Under the pieces are notes generated by a model, which saw only the letters and a list, made by a program, of their open reading frames with translations, did no database searches and had not been told where the DNA came from. The translations under genes and the position numbers were made by a program. From NCBI GenBank assembly GCA_020829485.1, contig JAIVFU010000168.1, positions 1 to 10,511 of the forward strand: a stretch of DNA of 10,511 nucleotides, in the 5' to 3' direction. The DNA is from Nostoc sp. CHAB 5834. Lineage in GTDB: Bacteria; Cyanobacteriota; Cyanobacteriia; Cyanobacteriales; Nostocaceae. Below are positions 6,439 to 10,511 of the stretch, piece after piece; position 1 is the stretch's first letter, and the number at the start of each line of letters is the position of its first letter.

Positions 6439-6879
6439 TCACGCCGCTAATGCTTGCTTGATGAGAGCGGAGGCCTCAGCGCCTTCAAATGCACCGCCCG
6501 TCCGGTCGCGCAAAGCCTTCATGACAGTCCCTGTAACCTTGGGAGACCGGTCTTCTACTCCTGCAAGGATTTCGAGTACAAGAGCGCTCAGCGCATCACC
6601 AGTCACCATCTTTGGCAAGAAACTCAAGATGAGGTCCCGTTCTCGCACAGCCCGCTCGCGGGCCACTTCATTGTTCACCAGGGCAATGGTGTCCTCTAAA
6701 CCTTTGATGAACCGTCGTGCGGTCTTGATGACATCTTCATCTGTAGAAGCGCCAGTGCCCTTATCTGGGCCTACGCGTGAAGCCTCCGCGAAAAGCGTGA
6801 CTAGCACTGTAGCCTTTTCTACCTCACGAGCCTTTCGAGCTTCTAGCGAAGCCTCTTTGATTTTGTCTAGGATGGACAT
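6439..6879 (-). CDS. yqeY: GatB/YqeY-domain protein, 146 aa, inside the tRNA array
   Basis: This is a whole-length YqeY-type protein, homologous to the C-terminal tail domain of the GatB subunit of Asp/Glu-tRNA amidotransferase. It is all-helical: an N-terminal helix bundle (MSILDKIKEASLEARKAREV to ~70), the typical RERDLILSFLPKM segment near 100 and a C-terminal subdomain (VTGTVMKALRDRTGGAFEG then ALIKQALAA). In GatB this domain contacts the tRNA. Free-standing YqeY has no established reaction and lacks the amidotransferase catalytic parts. The ATG at 6879 has AAGGTG seven bases upstream. The gene lies between tRNA-Trp and tRNA-Ser(GGA) on the same strand with short gaps and no terminator, so it should be part of the tRNA transcript and need processing or direct translation from it. 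The placement suggests a role in tRNA handling, which is inference. Confidence 0.85.
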   Translation of the reverse strand: MSILDKIKEASLEARKAREVEKATVLVTLFAEASRVGPDKGTGASTDEDVIKTARRFIKGLEDTIALVNNEVARERAVRERDLILSFLPKMVTGDALSALVLEILAGVEDRSPKVTGTVMKALRDRTGGAFEGAEASALIKQALAA

Positions 6880-6895
6880 AAAGCACCTTAAAAAA

Positions 6896-6971
6896 TGGCG
6901 TCCGCGGTAGGAGTCGAACCTACAACCGGCGGTTTTGGAGACCGCTGTTCTGCCAGTTGAACTACACAGAC
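6896..6971 (-). tRNA. tRNA-Trp (CCA)
   Basis: 76 nt with encoded CCA. Acceptor GTCTGTG/CGCGGAC pairs throughout with two G-U wobbles. The anticodon loop is CTCCAAA (CCA), the discriminator G73 as usual for tryptophan, and the T arm perfect. It ends 16 bp before the yqeY-type start codon, so its 3' processing also sets the 5' end of that message. Confidence 0.95.
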
Positions 6972-6996
6972 ATATTTAAAATTAATCGACTTGTTT

Positions 6997-7085
6997 TGGC
7001 GGAGTAGCAGGGATTCGAACCCTGGCGGCGTGTTAGCACCGACCGCTTAGCAGGCGGCTCCCTTAGTCCACTCGGGCACTACTCC
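6997..7085 (-). tRNA. tRNA-Ser (GCT)
   Basis: Class II tRNA, 89 nt, encoded CCA, with the normal serine discriminator G73. The acceptor stem GGAGTAG/CTACTCC is perfect, the anticodon loop is CTGCTAA (GCT), and the long variable arm is clear. It reads AGY codons. Confidence 0.95.
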
Positions 7086-7100
7086 GGGATATTAAATTAC

Positions 7101-7176
7101 TGGTGCCAAGAGAAGGGCTCGAACCTTCGACGCCAGGCTCTTCAAACCTGCGCTCTACCAACTGAGCTATCAAGGC
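7101..7176 (-). tRNA. tRNA-Phe (GAA) with two U-U mismatches in the acceptor stem
   Basis: 76 nt with encoded CCA, discriminator A73 and anticodon loop TTGAAGA (GAA). The D, anticodon and T arms are normal. The acceptor strands GCCTTGA and TCTTGGC leave positions 4-69 and 5-68 as adjacent U-U mismatches, in an otherwise complete gene. It may be a damaged tRNA, a tRNA tolerating a weak stem, or one repaired after transcription. Confidence 0.88.
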
Positions 7177-7182
7177 AAATAA

Positions 7183-7204
7183 TGAAGGAGGTAAATTTCC
7201 TTCA
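7183..7204 (-). repeat. Hairpin between tRNA-Phe and tRNA-Tyr
   Basis: The inverted repeat TGAAGGA/TCCTTCA (7183-7189 with 7198-7204) lies alone in the tRNA spacer. There is no following T run, so it is more likely an RNA-processing or stability hairpin than a terminator. Confidence 0.5.
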
Positions 7205-7218
7205 AAGAAAAAACTTTG

Positions 7219-7298
7219 TGGACGCACCTGGAATCGAACCAGGACAGCGATGCGGGAGATTTACAGTCTCTTGAGCTCAACCAATGCTCAGTACGTCC
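7219..7298 (-). tRNA. tRNA-Tyr (GTA), CCA not encoded
   Basis: 80 nt with a short class II variable arm. The anticodon loop CTGTAAA (GTA), the TTCGATT T loop and A73 are clear. The acceptor GGACGTA/TGCGTCC pairs with one wobble. The bases after A73 read CAA, so this is the only tRNA here that needs CCA added. Position 8 reads C rather than the near-universal U. An alternative seven-base pairing (GTGGACG/CGTCCAC) exists but would leave two extra bases before the T stem. Confidence 0.88.
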
Positions 7299-7314
7299 AC
7301 AAAATTTTCTCAAT

Positions 7315-7399
7315 TGGTGCCCAGGGCGGGACTCGAACCCGCACAGCTTTCGCTACCGCCCCCTCAAGACGGCGTGTCTACCATTTTCACCACCTGGGC
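7315..7399 (-). tRNA. tRNA-Leu (GAG)
   Basis: Class II tRNA of 85 nt with encoded CCA and A73. The acceptor GCCCAGG/CCTGGGC is perfect. The D arm is of the usual leucine type, the anticodon loop TTGAGGG (GAG), and the variable arm GGTAGCGAAAGCTGT forms a GCGAAAGC hairpin. Confidence 0.95.
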
Positions 7400-7405
7400 A
7401 AGGTT

Positions 7406-7480
7406 TGGAGGCTAATCCTGGAATCGAACCAGGGGCCCTCCCCGTATGAAGGGGATGCTCTACCGCTGAGCTAATTAGCC
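7406..7480 (-). tRNA. tRNA with CAT anticodon (elongator Met or lysidine-modified Ile2)
   Basis: 75 nt, encoded CCA, perfect acceptor GGCTAAT/ATTAGCC, anticodon loop TTCATAC. It lacks the initiator hallmarks (1-72 mismatch and GGG/CCC in the anticodon stem). The discriminator is U73, while both MetRS and IleRS normally use A73. The choice between Met and Ile depends on whether TilS modifies C34, which the gene sequence does not settle. Confidence 0.88.
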
Positions 7481-7525
7481 GGGGTTATCAATTCAGCAGA
7501 TTAAAGAGGTGCTGCTCTTCGCAAA

Positions 7526-7615
7526 TGGAGGAAGTGGCGGGATTCGAACCCGCGAACCTATCACTAGATTAGTAGTTTTCAAGACTACGACCTTAAGCCA
7601 CTCAGACACACTTCC
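7526..7615 (-). tRNA. tRNA-Ser (TGA)
   Basis: Class II tRNA of 90 nt, encoded CCA, perfect acceptor GGAAGTG/CACTTCC, anticodon loop CTTGAAA (TGA), long variable arm. Like the GGA isoacceptor it carries U73 instead of the usual G73. The 45-bp spacer before it contains CTCTTTAA on the minus strand (7501-7508), a partial match to boxA. Confidence 0.94.
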
Positions 7616-7620
7616 ATATT

Positions 7621-7698
7621 TGGCGGGGGTAGAGGGATTCGAACCCCCGAATGCCTGAATCAAAGTCAGGTGCCTTAGACCAACTTGGCGATACCCCT
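7621..7698 (-). tRNA. tRNA-Gln (TTG)
   Basis: 78 nt, encoded CCA, G73, anticodon loop CTTTGAT (TTG). The acceptor AGGGGTA/TACCCCC has an unpaired A1-C72 at its tip. A weak or open first pair is a known identity feature for glutaminyl-tRNA synthetase, so this is compatible with function. Confidence 0.93.
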
Positions 7699-7715
7699 AA
7701 ATATCTTTCTTTAAA

Positions 7716-7792
7716 TGGTAGGCTGAGGGGGAATCGAACCCACCTACCAATCGATTATGAGTCGACTGCTAATACCATTAAGCTTCCAGCCC
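7716..7792 (-). tRNA. Second tRNA with CAT anticodon (elongator Met or Ile2)
   Basis: 77 nt, encoded CCA, A73, anticodon loop CTCATAA as in both elongator Met and Ile2 tRNAs. The acceptor GGGCTGG/TCAGCCT pairs with a G-U at each end, the T stem has one U-C mismatch (50-64), and position 8 appears to be A instead of U. These oddities mark it as divergent. Having two different CAT tRNAs suggests one is Met and the other Ile2. Confidence 0.85.
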
Positions 7793-7794
7793 AA

Positions 7795-7814
7795 TTAAGA
7801 GGAGTTCCTCTTAA
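7795..7814 (-). repeat. Palindromic hairpin between two tRNAs
   Basis: A 9-bp perfect inverted repeat (7795-7803 with 7806-7814) around GT lies between tRNA-Gly and the CAT tRNA. No T run follows on the minus strand. It is probably a processing or spacer hairpin in the array transcript. Confidence 0.5.
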
Positions 7815-7824
7815 GTACCATCTC

Positions 7825-7900
7825 TGGAGCGGAGAAAGAGTCTCGAACTCTCGACCTCAACCATGGCAAGGTTGTGCTCTACCAACTGAGCTATCTCCGC
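7825..7900 (-). tRNA. tRNA-Gly (GCC), first tRNA of the array
   Basis: 76 nt, encoded CCA, perfect acceptor GCGGAGA/TCTCCGC, anticodon loop TTGCCAT (GCC), U73 as normal for glycine. It is very close to standard proteobacterial tRNA-Gly(GCC) and is the first tRNA after the leader. Confidence 0.96.
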
Positions 7901-8093
7901 ATAATTCATGTAAACGGGCTGTCATTTTTCCGGTGTTTCCCCCAACTCATTCTGTGCACCAGGAGTGAGCGCGTAGTACCCGACAGCTAGGTATCGTCAC
8001 AAGCTCTCCCAATGCTGGGTGGCACGCCTGATTCGACTTTTAGCATCCGTTTGCATGAAGGGACTTTTTCAAATCCCTTGCGATTCGCATTTC
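7901..8093 (-). ncRNA. Untranslated leader of the tRNA array with hairpins
   Basis: About 190 nt separate the proximal promoter from tRNA-Gly. Nothing here is coding on the minus strand. It contains a 9-bp hairpin (8058-8066 with 8071-8079) closing a GAAA tetraloop on the minus strand, and a smaller one, CCCA GCAT TGGG, near 8008-8019. Its role may be 5' stability, processing or regulation; no riboswitch or T-box sequence is recognised. Confidence 0.45.
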
Positions 8094-8099
8094 AGCTAA

Positions 8100-8128
8100 A
8101 TTATAGCACGAAATACTGTATATAAACA
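8100..8128 (-). promoter_or_regulatory. Proximal promoter of the tRNA array
   Basis: A perfect TATAAT -10 (8100-8105) is preceded on the minus strand by TGC, forming an extended -10. The -35 region at 17-bp spacing reads TGTTTA, which is poor, but extended -10 promoters need little there. Transcription would begin near 8093 and run into the leader and tRNA-Gly. Confidence 0.65.
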
Positions 8129-8221
8129 CATATTCATTCGATTTCAATCAACATCTCAATTTCTTGAAATGCGATAATTCTCATTTTGTTCACGGAAATC
8201 CCGTATAACGATATGTGTTCT

Positions 8222-8242
8222 CGATAAATTTTTAAAGAACGA
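8222..8242 (-). promoter_or_regulatory. boxA-like antitermination site
   Basis: On the minus strand GTTCTTTAAAAATTTATC (8240 to 8223) differs at only two bases from the E. coli rrn leader boxA region GCTCTTTAACAATTTATC. In rRNA operons this RNA binds NusB-NusE and lets RNA polymerase escape Rho on untranslated transcripts. Its orientation matches the tRNA array, and it lies between the structured RNA block and the proximal promoter. Confidence 0.7.
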
Positions 8243-8563
8243 CCCTAGTGGGTTGCCGTGCGATGACGGTAGAGCTCTAAGCTCAACGGAGGGGAGTGGT
8301 GCGAGGGATGCTGGTCACGTAGTGTCAGCAAGGCCATCTTGAAATCCCGTCCGGTTAAACCTGACGGGCGAGGGCCTGTCAGGGGTTAGGCGCTAAGCTT
8401 AAGCCAGCACTGGCTAAAGCATGCCATGGGGGAGGATGACCAACTTGCTATCTGATAGCTCGGGTAACCCGACTGAGCGCGCGCACCGACGCTGCTTGCA
8501 GAAGCAGTACGGTTGGAGGTGCGAGAGTTCAGGGCGGACATTTGGGTTACCAGTTAGTTGTTG
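8243..8563 (-). ncRNA. Candidate structured non-coding RNA upstream of the tRNA array
   Basis: About 320 nt without a gene fold into many perfect stems. A nested three-tier element comprises 8463-8470/8544-8551, 8482-8487/8518-8523 and 8492-8497/8502-8507. Simple hairpins lie at 8447-8459, 8397-8420 (with inner 8403-8407/8410-8414), 8374-8391, 8346-8368 (with inner GGTT/AACC), 8310-8329 and 8242-8253. The strand is assigned from the near-consensus promoter just upstream on the minus strand and from the following boxA; I found no comparable plus-strand promoter. It could be an independent RNA, a long rrn-like leader, or the 5' half of a larger structure. No known family is recognised. Confidence 0.5.
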
Positions 8564-8569
8564 AATTGA

Positions 8570-8598
8570 ATTTTAGGTTGTCAAGGACGGCTTGTCAA
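8570..8598 (-). promoter_or_regulatory. Distal, near-consensus sigma-70 promoter of the stable-RNA operon
   Basis: On the minus strand TTGACA (8598-8593), a 17-bp spacer and TAAAAT (8575-8570) match the consensus at 11 of 12 positions. Transcription would start near 8563. A second TTGACA lies in the spacer (direct repeat of TTGTCAAG on the plus strand). The upstream sequence is moderately A/T-rich. The strength is typical of stable-RNA promoters. Confidence 0.75.
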
Positions 8599-8676
8599 GC
8601 GCCCTCAAGAATTTTTCTGTACAAACAGTCTAGCGTAAAGTTTTATACGTTTTCAAGATTTTTTTGCATTTGTGCA

Positions 8677-8901
8677 TCAACGCAACTTTTTTAGCCTCTG
8701 CTCATTCTCGTAGTCAGTGCGGCAGTCGACGTCGCAGAAGAGCTTACGGCTCCTGTCTGTGTCCCCTTCCTCAAAGGCTGCTTCGCAAAAGTAACAGTGA
8801 TACTTGGGAGTCAGGGCCGCCTTTCCCGCGGCTAGCGTTGCCAGCGACTGATTCAGCCAGCGCTCCGCTTGTTCATTTGCAATGTCAATTTCATCAGCCA
8901 T
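8677..8901 (-). CDS. TraR/DksA-like zinc-finger protein, 74 aa
   Basis: The short helical N-terminus (MADEIDIANEQAERWLNQSL) is the standard opening of plasmid and phage TraR-type proteins. It is followed by a four-cysteine finger: CYFC, a charged loop, then FCDVDC. The second knuckle is Cx3C where the family usually has Cx2C. TraR proteins bind the secondary channel of RNA polymerase and copy the combined action of DksA and ppGpp, repressing or activating promoters such as those of rRNA. The length fits TraR (~73 aa) rather than DksA (~150 aa). I use the ATG at 8901; the in-frame TTG at 8910 is an alternative. The stop lies 79 bp before the strong stable-RNA promoter on the same strand. Confidence 0.75.
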   Translation of the reverse strand: MADEIDIANEQAERWLNQSLATLAAGKAALTPKYHCYFCEAAFEEGDTDRSRKLFCDVDCRTDYENEQRLKKLR

Positions 8902-8939
8902 GTCAGTCAATCTTTAAAATTCAATTGTTGGTATAGGAG

Positions 8940-8954
8940 GGTGTTTTAAACACC
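8940..8954. promoter_or_regulatory. 15-bp palindrome upstream of the TraR-like gene
   Basis: GGTGTTT-T-AAACACC is a perfect palindrome around one central base, 38 bp before the TraR-like start. A weak leftward promoter (TTGTGG at 8966-8971, then TTTAAA 17 bp further) would overlap it, so it could be an operator. This is a consensus reading only. Confidence 0.4.
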
Positions 8955-8971
8955 TAATGACGTATAGCCAC

Positions 8972-8995
8972 AAAAAAGGGCATGCCTGTAGCCCT
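8972..8995 (-). terminator. Leftward intrinsic terminator
   Basis: AGGGC/GCCCT (8977-8981 with 8991-8995) forms a 5-bp stem with a 9-nt loop, followed on the minus strand by six T residues (8977-8972). It implies a short leftward transcript arising between here and the coupling-protein gene, or protection of the TraR-like gene from leftward read-through. No credible gene lies between 8996 and 9148 on the minus strand. Confidence 0.6.
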
Positions 8996-9080
8996 AAAAT
9001 ATGAGAGCGACCCTTTGAGAACTGTTGGGCATGTAAGCGCGCTCCGAGGTCAGTTGATTTGCTGAAGCAGGTGCTATACG

Positions 9081-9102
9081 AACGATGACTCTTCATCGTT
9101 TT
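9081..9102 (+). terminator. Hairpin with short T run ahead of the coupling-protein gene
   Basis: AACGATGA/TCATCGTT (9081-9088 with 9093-9100) is a perfect 8-bp stem with loop CTCT followed by TTCT. It lies 47 bp before the coupling-protein start. It may be a terminator or attenuator of a rightward transcript; TATACG with an extended TG motif (9076-9081, overlapping its first base) is a weak promoter candidate that would transcribe through it. Confidence 0.45.
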
Positions 9103-9148
9103 CTAAAGAAGCCCCAGGCAACCCAGATGGTCACTAAGGAGTGCGAGC

Positions 9149-10511
9149 ATGTTCGTTGGTCGTAAAGATGCGTGGGCCCTAATGGGTATCGGAGCTAGCG
9201 TTGCTGCTGCAAGCCCTTGGCTAGCCGGCAATCCCTTGGTACTTCCGGCCTTGTTGGGGCCAGCTCTGGGAGCCGCGTGGTTTGGCGCACAACAAACAAA
9301 GGAATGGCTCGACCGTACTGACGTTGAAAAGCGAGAGAAGTTCATCCTTCCTTCCGACGAAAATTTCGGGCTATTCATGCCGTCCAAAAAGGGACTTCGA
9401 ATTGGGTACACCCAAGACAATGCGCAGCCCTTGGACATCGAAGACAACTTCCTGCAACGCCACACGGCAATCATCGGGCAGTCCGGTGTGGGTAAGACAA
9501 CGTTGGGCGAATTCTTACTGTGGCAGCAAGCCAGCCGGGGCGGTGGCTTCATCTTCATCGACGCAAAATTGGACGCCGATACCCGCGACAAGCTAGCTTT
9601 GATGATGAAACTTCTCGGTCGGGCTGACGACTTCTATGTACTGAACGTCGACGAACCACACAACAGCCACACCTACAACCCCATTCTCCGAGGCGACTCA
9701 GATGAGGTGGCCTCACGGCTTTTGAACCTTCTGCCAAGCGCTGAAAACTCGCCTGGCGCTGACTTCTATCGTCAGCAGGCCATGTACGCCCTAACGGTGC
9801 TGACAGGCGCTCTGAAGGCGGCAAAACGTCGGTACCACTTTTCAGACCTTTCAATCCTCTTGCAGTCGGACCGAGCGCTGGAATCAATGCTACGGCTGCC
9901 CATCACTCCCCAAGCTCGCATGCCTTTGGAGGTGTTCCTCAACCAATTCCGGAAGAAAGACAAGACCGGCTCCGTTCTCGACGTCGACAAAATCAAGAAC
10001 ACCCTTGGCGGTATGTCTGGGCGTATCGCCCAATTCGCACAAGGAAAGTTCGGCCAGGTCTTCAACACCTACACACCTGAAATTGACCTCACGGACATCG
10101 TGATGGGCAATAAATGCCTGTACGTGATGCTCCCTACTATGGGTAAGGACCAGGCTGCGTTGAACCTAGGGAAGATGATTCTTTCTGACCTTCGGACGGC
10201 CGTTTACAACGTTCAAGGTACGAAGAAGGCTCTCCGACCAAACCCTCCGTTTCTGGTATTTGCCGACGAGATGGGTAGCTACGTTATGCAGGGTATCGCG
10301 CGTCTTTTCGAGCAGGCTCGTAGCGCGGGTATCTGCATGATTCCGGCGTTCCAGACATTCGCGAACTTGCGAGCTATTTCCCCTGATTTCGAGGACATCA
10401 TCATCGGAAATACGTGGAACAAGATTTTCTTCAAGTTCGCTTCAAAAGACAGCCCTGAAACTGCCGCAGAAATCATCGGCAAGACCAAAAAATACATCAA
10501 ATCACTGTCTA
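9149..10511 (+). CDS. traD: VirD4/TraD-type type IV coupling protein, 3' end outside window
   Basis: This is the inner-membrane ATPase that hands the relaxosome-bound DNA to the conjugation channel. The ATG at 9149 has a perfect AAGGAG (9136-9141) seven bases upstream. Two hydrophobic segments (about residues 8-25 and 28-48) anchor the N-terminus, followed by basic KREKF. Walker A is GQSGVGKT (110-117), and Walker B is FLVFADE (368-374), with Asp373 and Glu374. RLFEQARSAGI and the downstream AFQTF (the Gln-containing motif typical of VirD4/TraG/TraD proteins) follow. 454 residues are visible and the frame is open at the edge; related proteins are ~600-750 aa. The 5' end is complete. It could equally be named for the TraG/VirD4 branch; the symbol is tentative. 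It probably starts a transfer operon continuing to the right. Confidence 0.85.
   Translation, partial: MFVGRKDAWALMGIGASVAAASPWLAGNPLVLPALLGPALGAAWFGAQQTKEWLDRTDVEKREKFILPSDENFGLFMPSKKGLRIGYTQDNAQPLDIEDNFLQRHTAIIGQSGVGKTTLGEFLLWQQASRGGGFIFIDAKLDADTRDKLALMMKLLGRADDFYVLNVDEPHNSHTYNPILRGDSDEVASRLLNLLPSAENSPGADFYRQQAMYALTVLTGALKAAKRRYHFSDLSILLQSDRALESMLRLPITPQARMPLEVFLNQFRKKDKTGSVLDVDKIKNTLGGMSGRIAQFAQGKFGQVFNTYTPEIDLTDIVMGNKCLYVMLPTMGKDQAALNLGKMILSDLRTAVYNVQGTKKALRPNPPFLVFADEMGSYVMQGIARLFEQARSAGICMIPAFQTFANLRAISPDFEDIIIGNTWNKIFFKFASKDSPETAAEIIGKTKKYIKSLS

Noticed and set aside
6224..7900. CRISPR array suggested by regularly spaced similar segments
   Set aside because: The repeated GGTTCGAATCC-type segments are tRNA T arms, each within a full cloverleaf, and are not identical repeats with unique spacers.
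6220..7968. Plus-strand open frames across the tRNA array and the yqeY-type gene (for example 6458-6910, 7216-7474, 7651-7968)
   Set aside because: They are translations of the complement of tRNAs and of the yqeY-type gene; the recurrent phrases come from tRNA T arms.
8243..8563. RNase P RNA, tmRNA or a self-splicing intron
   Set aside because: None of the conserved core sequences I know for these RNAs is present on either strand.
8914..9096. 60-residue leftward open frame
   Set aside because: It spans the leftward terminator and the palindrome, has no ribosome-binding site and no protein-like pattern.
9103..10500. Leftward open frames antisense to the coupling-protein gene
   Set aside because: The rightward frame has Walker A, Walker B and a strong ribosome-binding site; the reverse frames are shadows.

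Overview
The window looks like part of a conjugative mobile element (plasmid or integrative element) from a proteobacterium, most likely a betaproteobacterium. Support comes from a VirD4/TraD-type coupling ATPase running off the right edge, a short TraR/DksA-like zinc-finger protein, a plasmid-style ribbon-helix-helix regulator, a dense tRNA array, and an rrn-like boxA resembling those of Burkholderiales rRNA leaders. The lineage is inferred from style and was not tested by a search.

Left part (1-4450): the end of a helix-turn-helix regulator with a strong terminator; a monocistronic lipoprotein of unknown function; a leftward, translationally coupled pair (autoinducer/N-acyl-amino-acid-synthase-like acyltransferase, then an Asp/Glu-type racemase); and, diverging from it, a rightward coupled pair (ribbon-helix-helix regulator, then a VWA/MIDAS protein). 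A 26-bp near-palindrome lies between the two pairs. Middle (4456-5589, leftward): a prepilin-peptidase-like membrane protein with no Asp where the catalytic residues should be, then a small protein of unknown function.

The most striking part is 5617-8600, which reads as one leftward stable-RNA operon. In transcription order: a near-consensus promoter (TTGACA, 17 bp, TAAAAT); a hairpin-rich non-coding block (about 8563-8243); a boxA; a second promoter with TATAAT and an extended -10; a leader with a hairpin; ten tRNA genes (Gly-GCC, CAT, Gln-TTG, Ser-TGA, CAT, Leu-GAG, Tyr-GTA, Phe-GAA, Ser-GCT, Trp-CCA); a yqeY-type gene; two more tRNAs (Ser-GGA, Cys-GCA); a second hairpin-rich non-coding block of about 600 nt; and a strong intrinsic terminator. 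A TraR/DksA-like gene lies just upstream on the same strand. Known precedents for parts of this are tRNA arrays on integrative elements and phages, and the large GOLLD and ROOL RNAs that sit beside phage tRNA genes. I cannot place either block in a family by eye.

Right part (8911-10511): a regulatory intergenic region with a leftward terminator and a rightward hairpin, then the coupling-protein gene, open at the window end.
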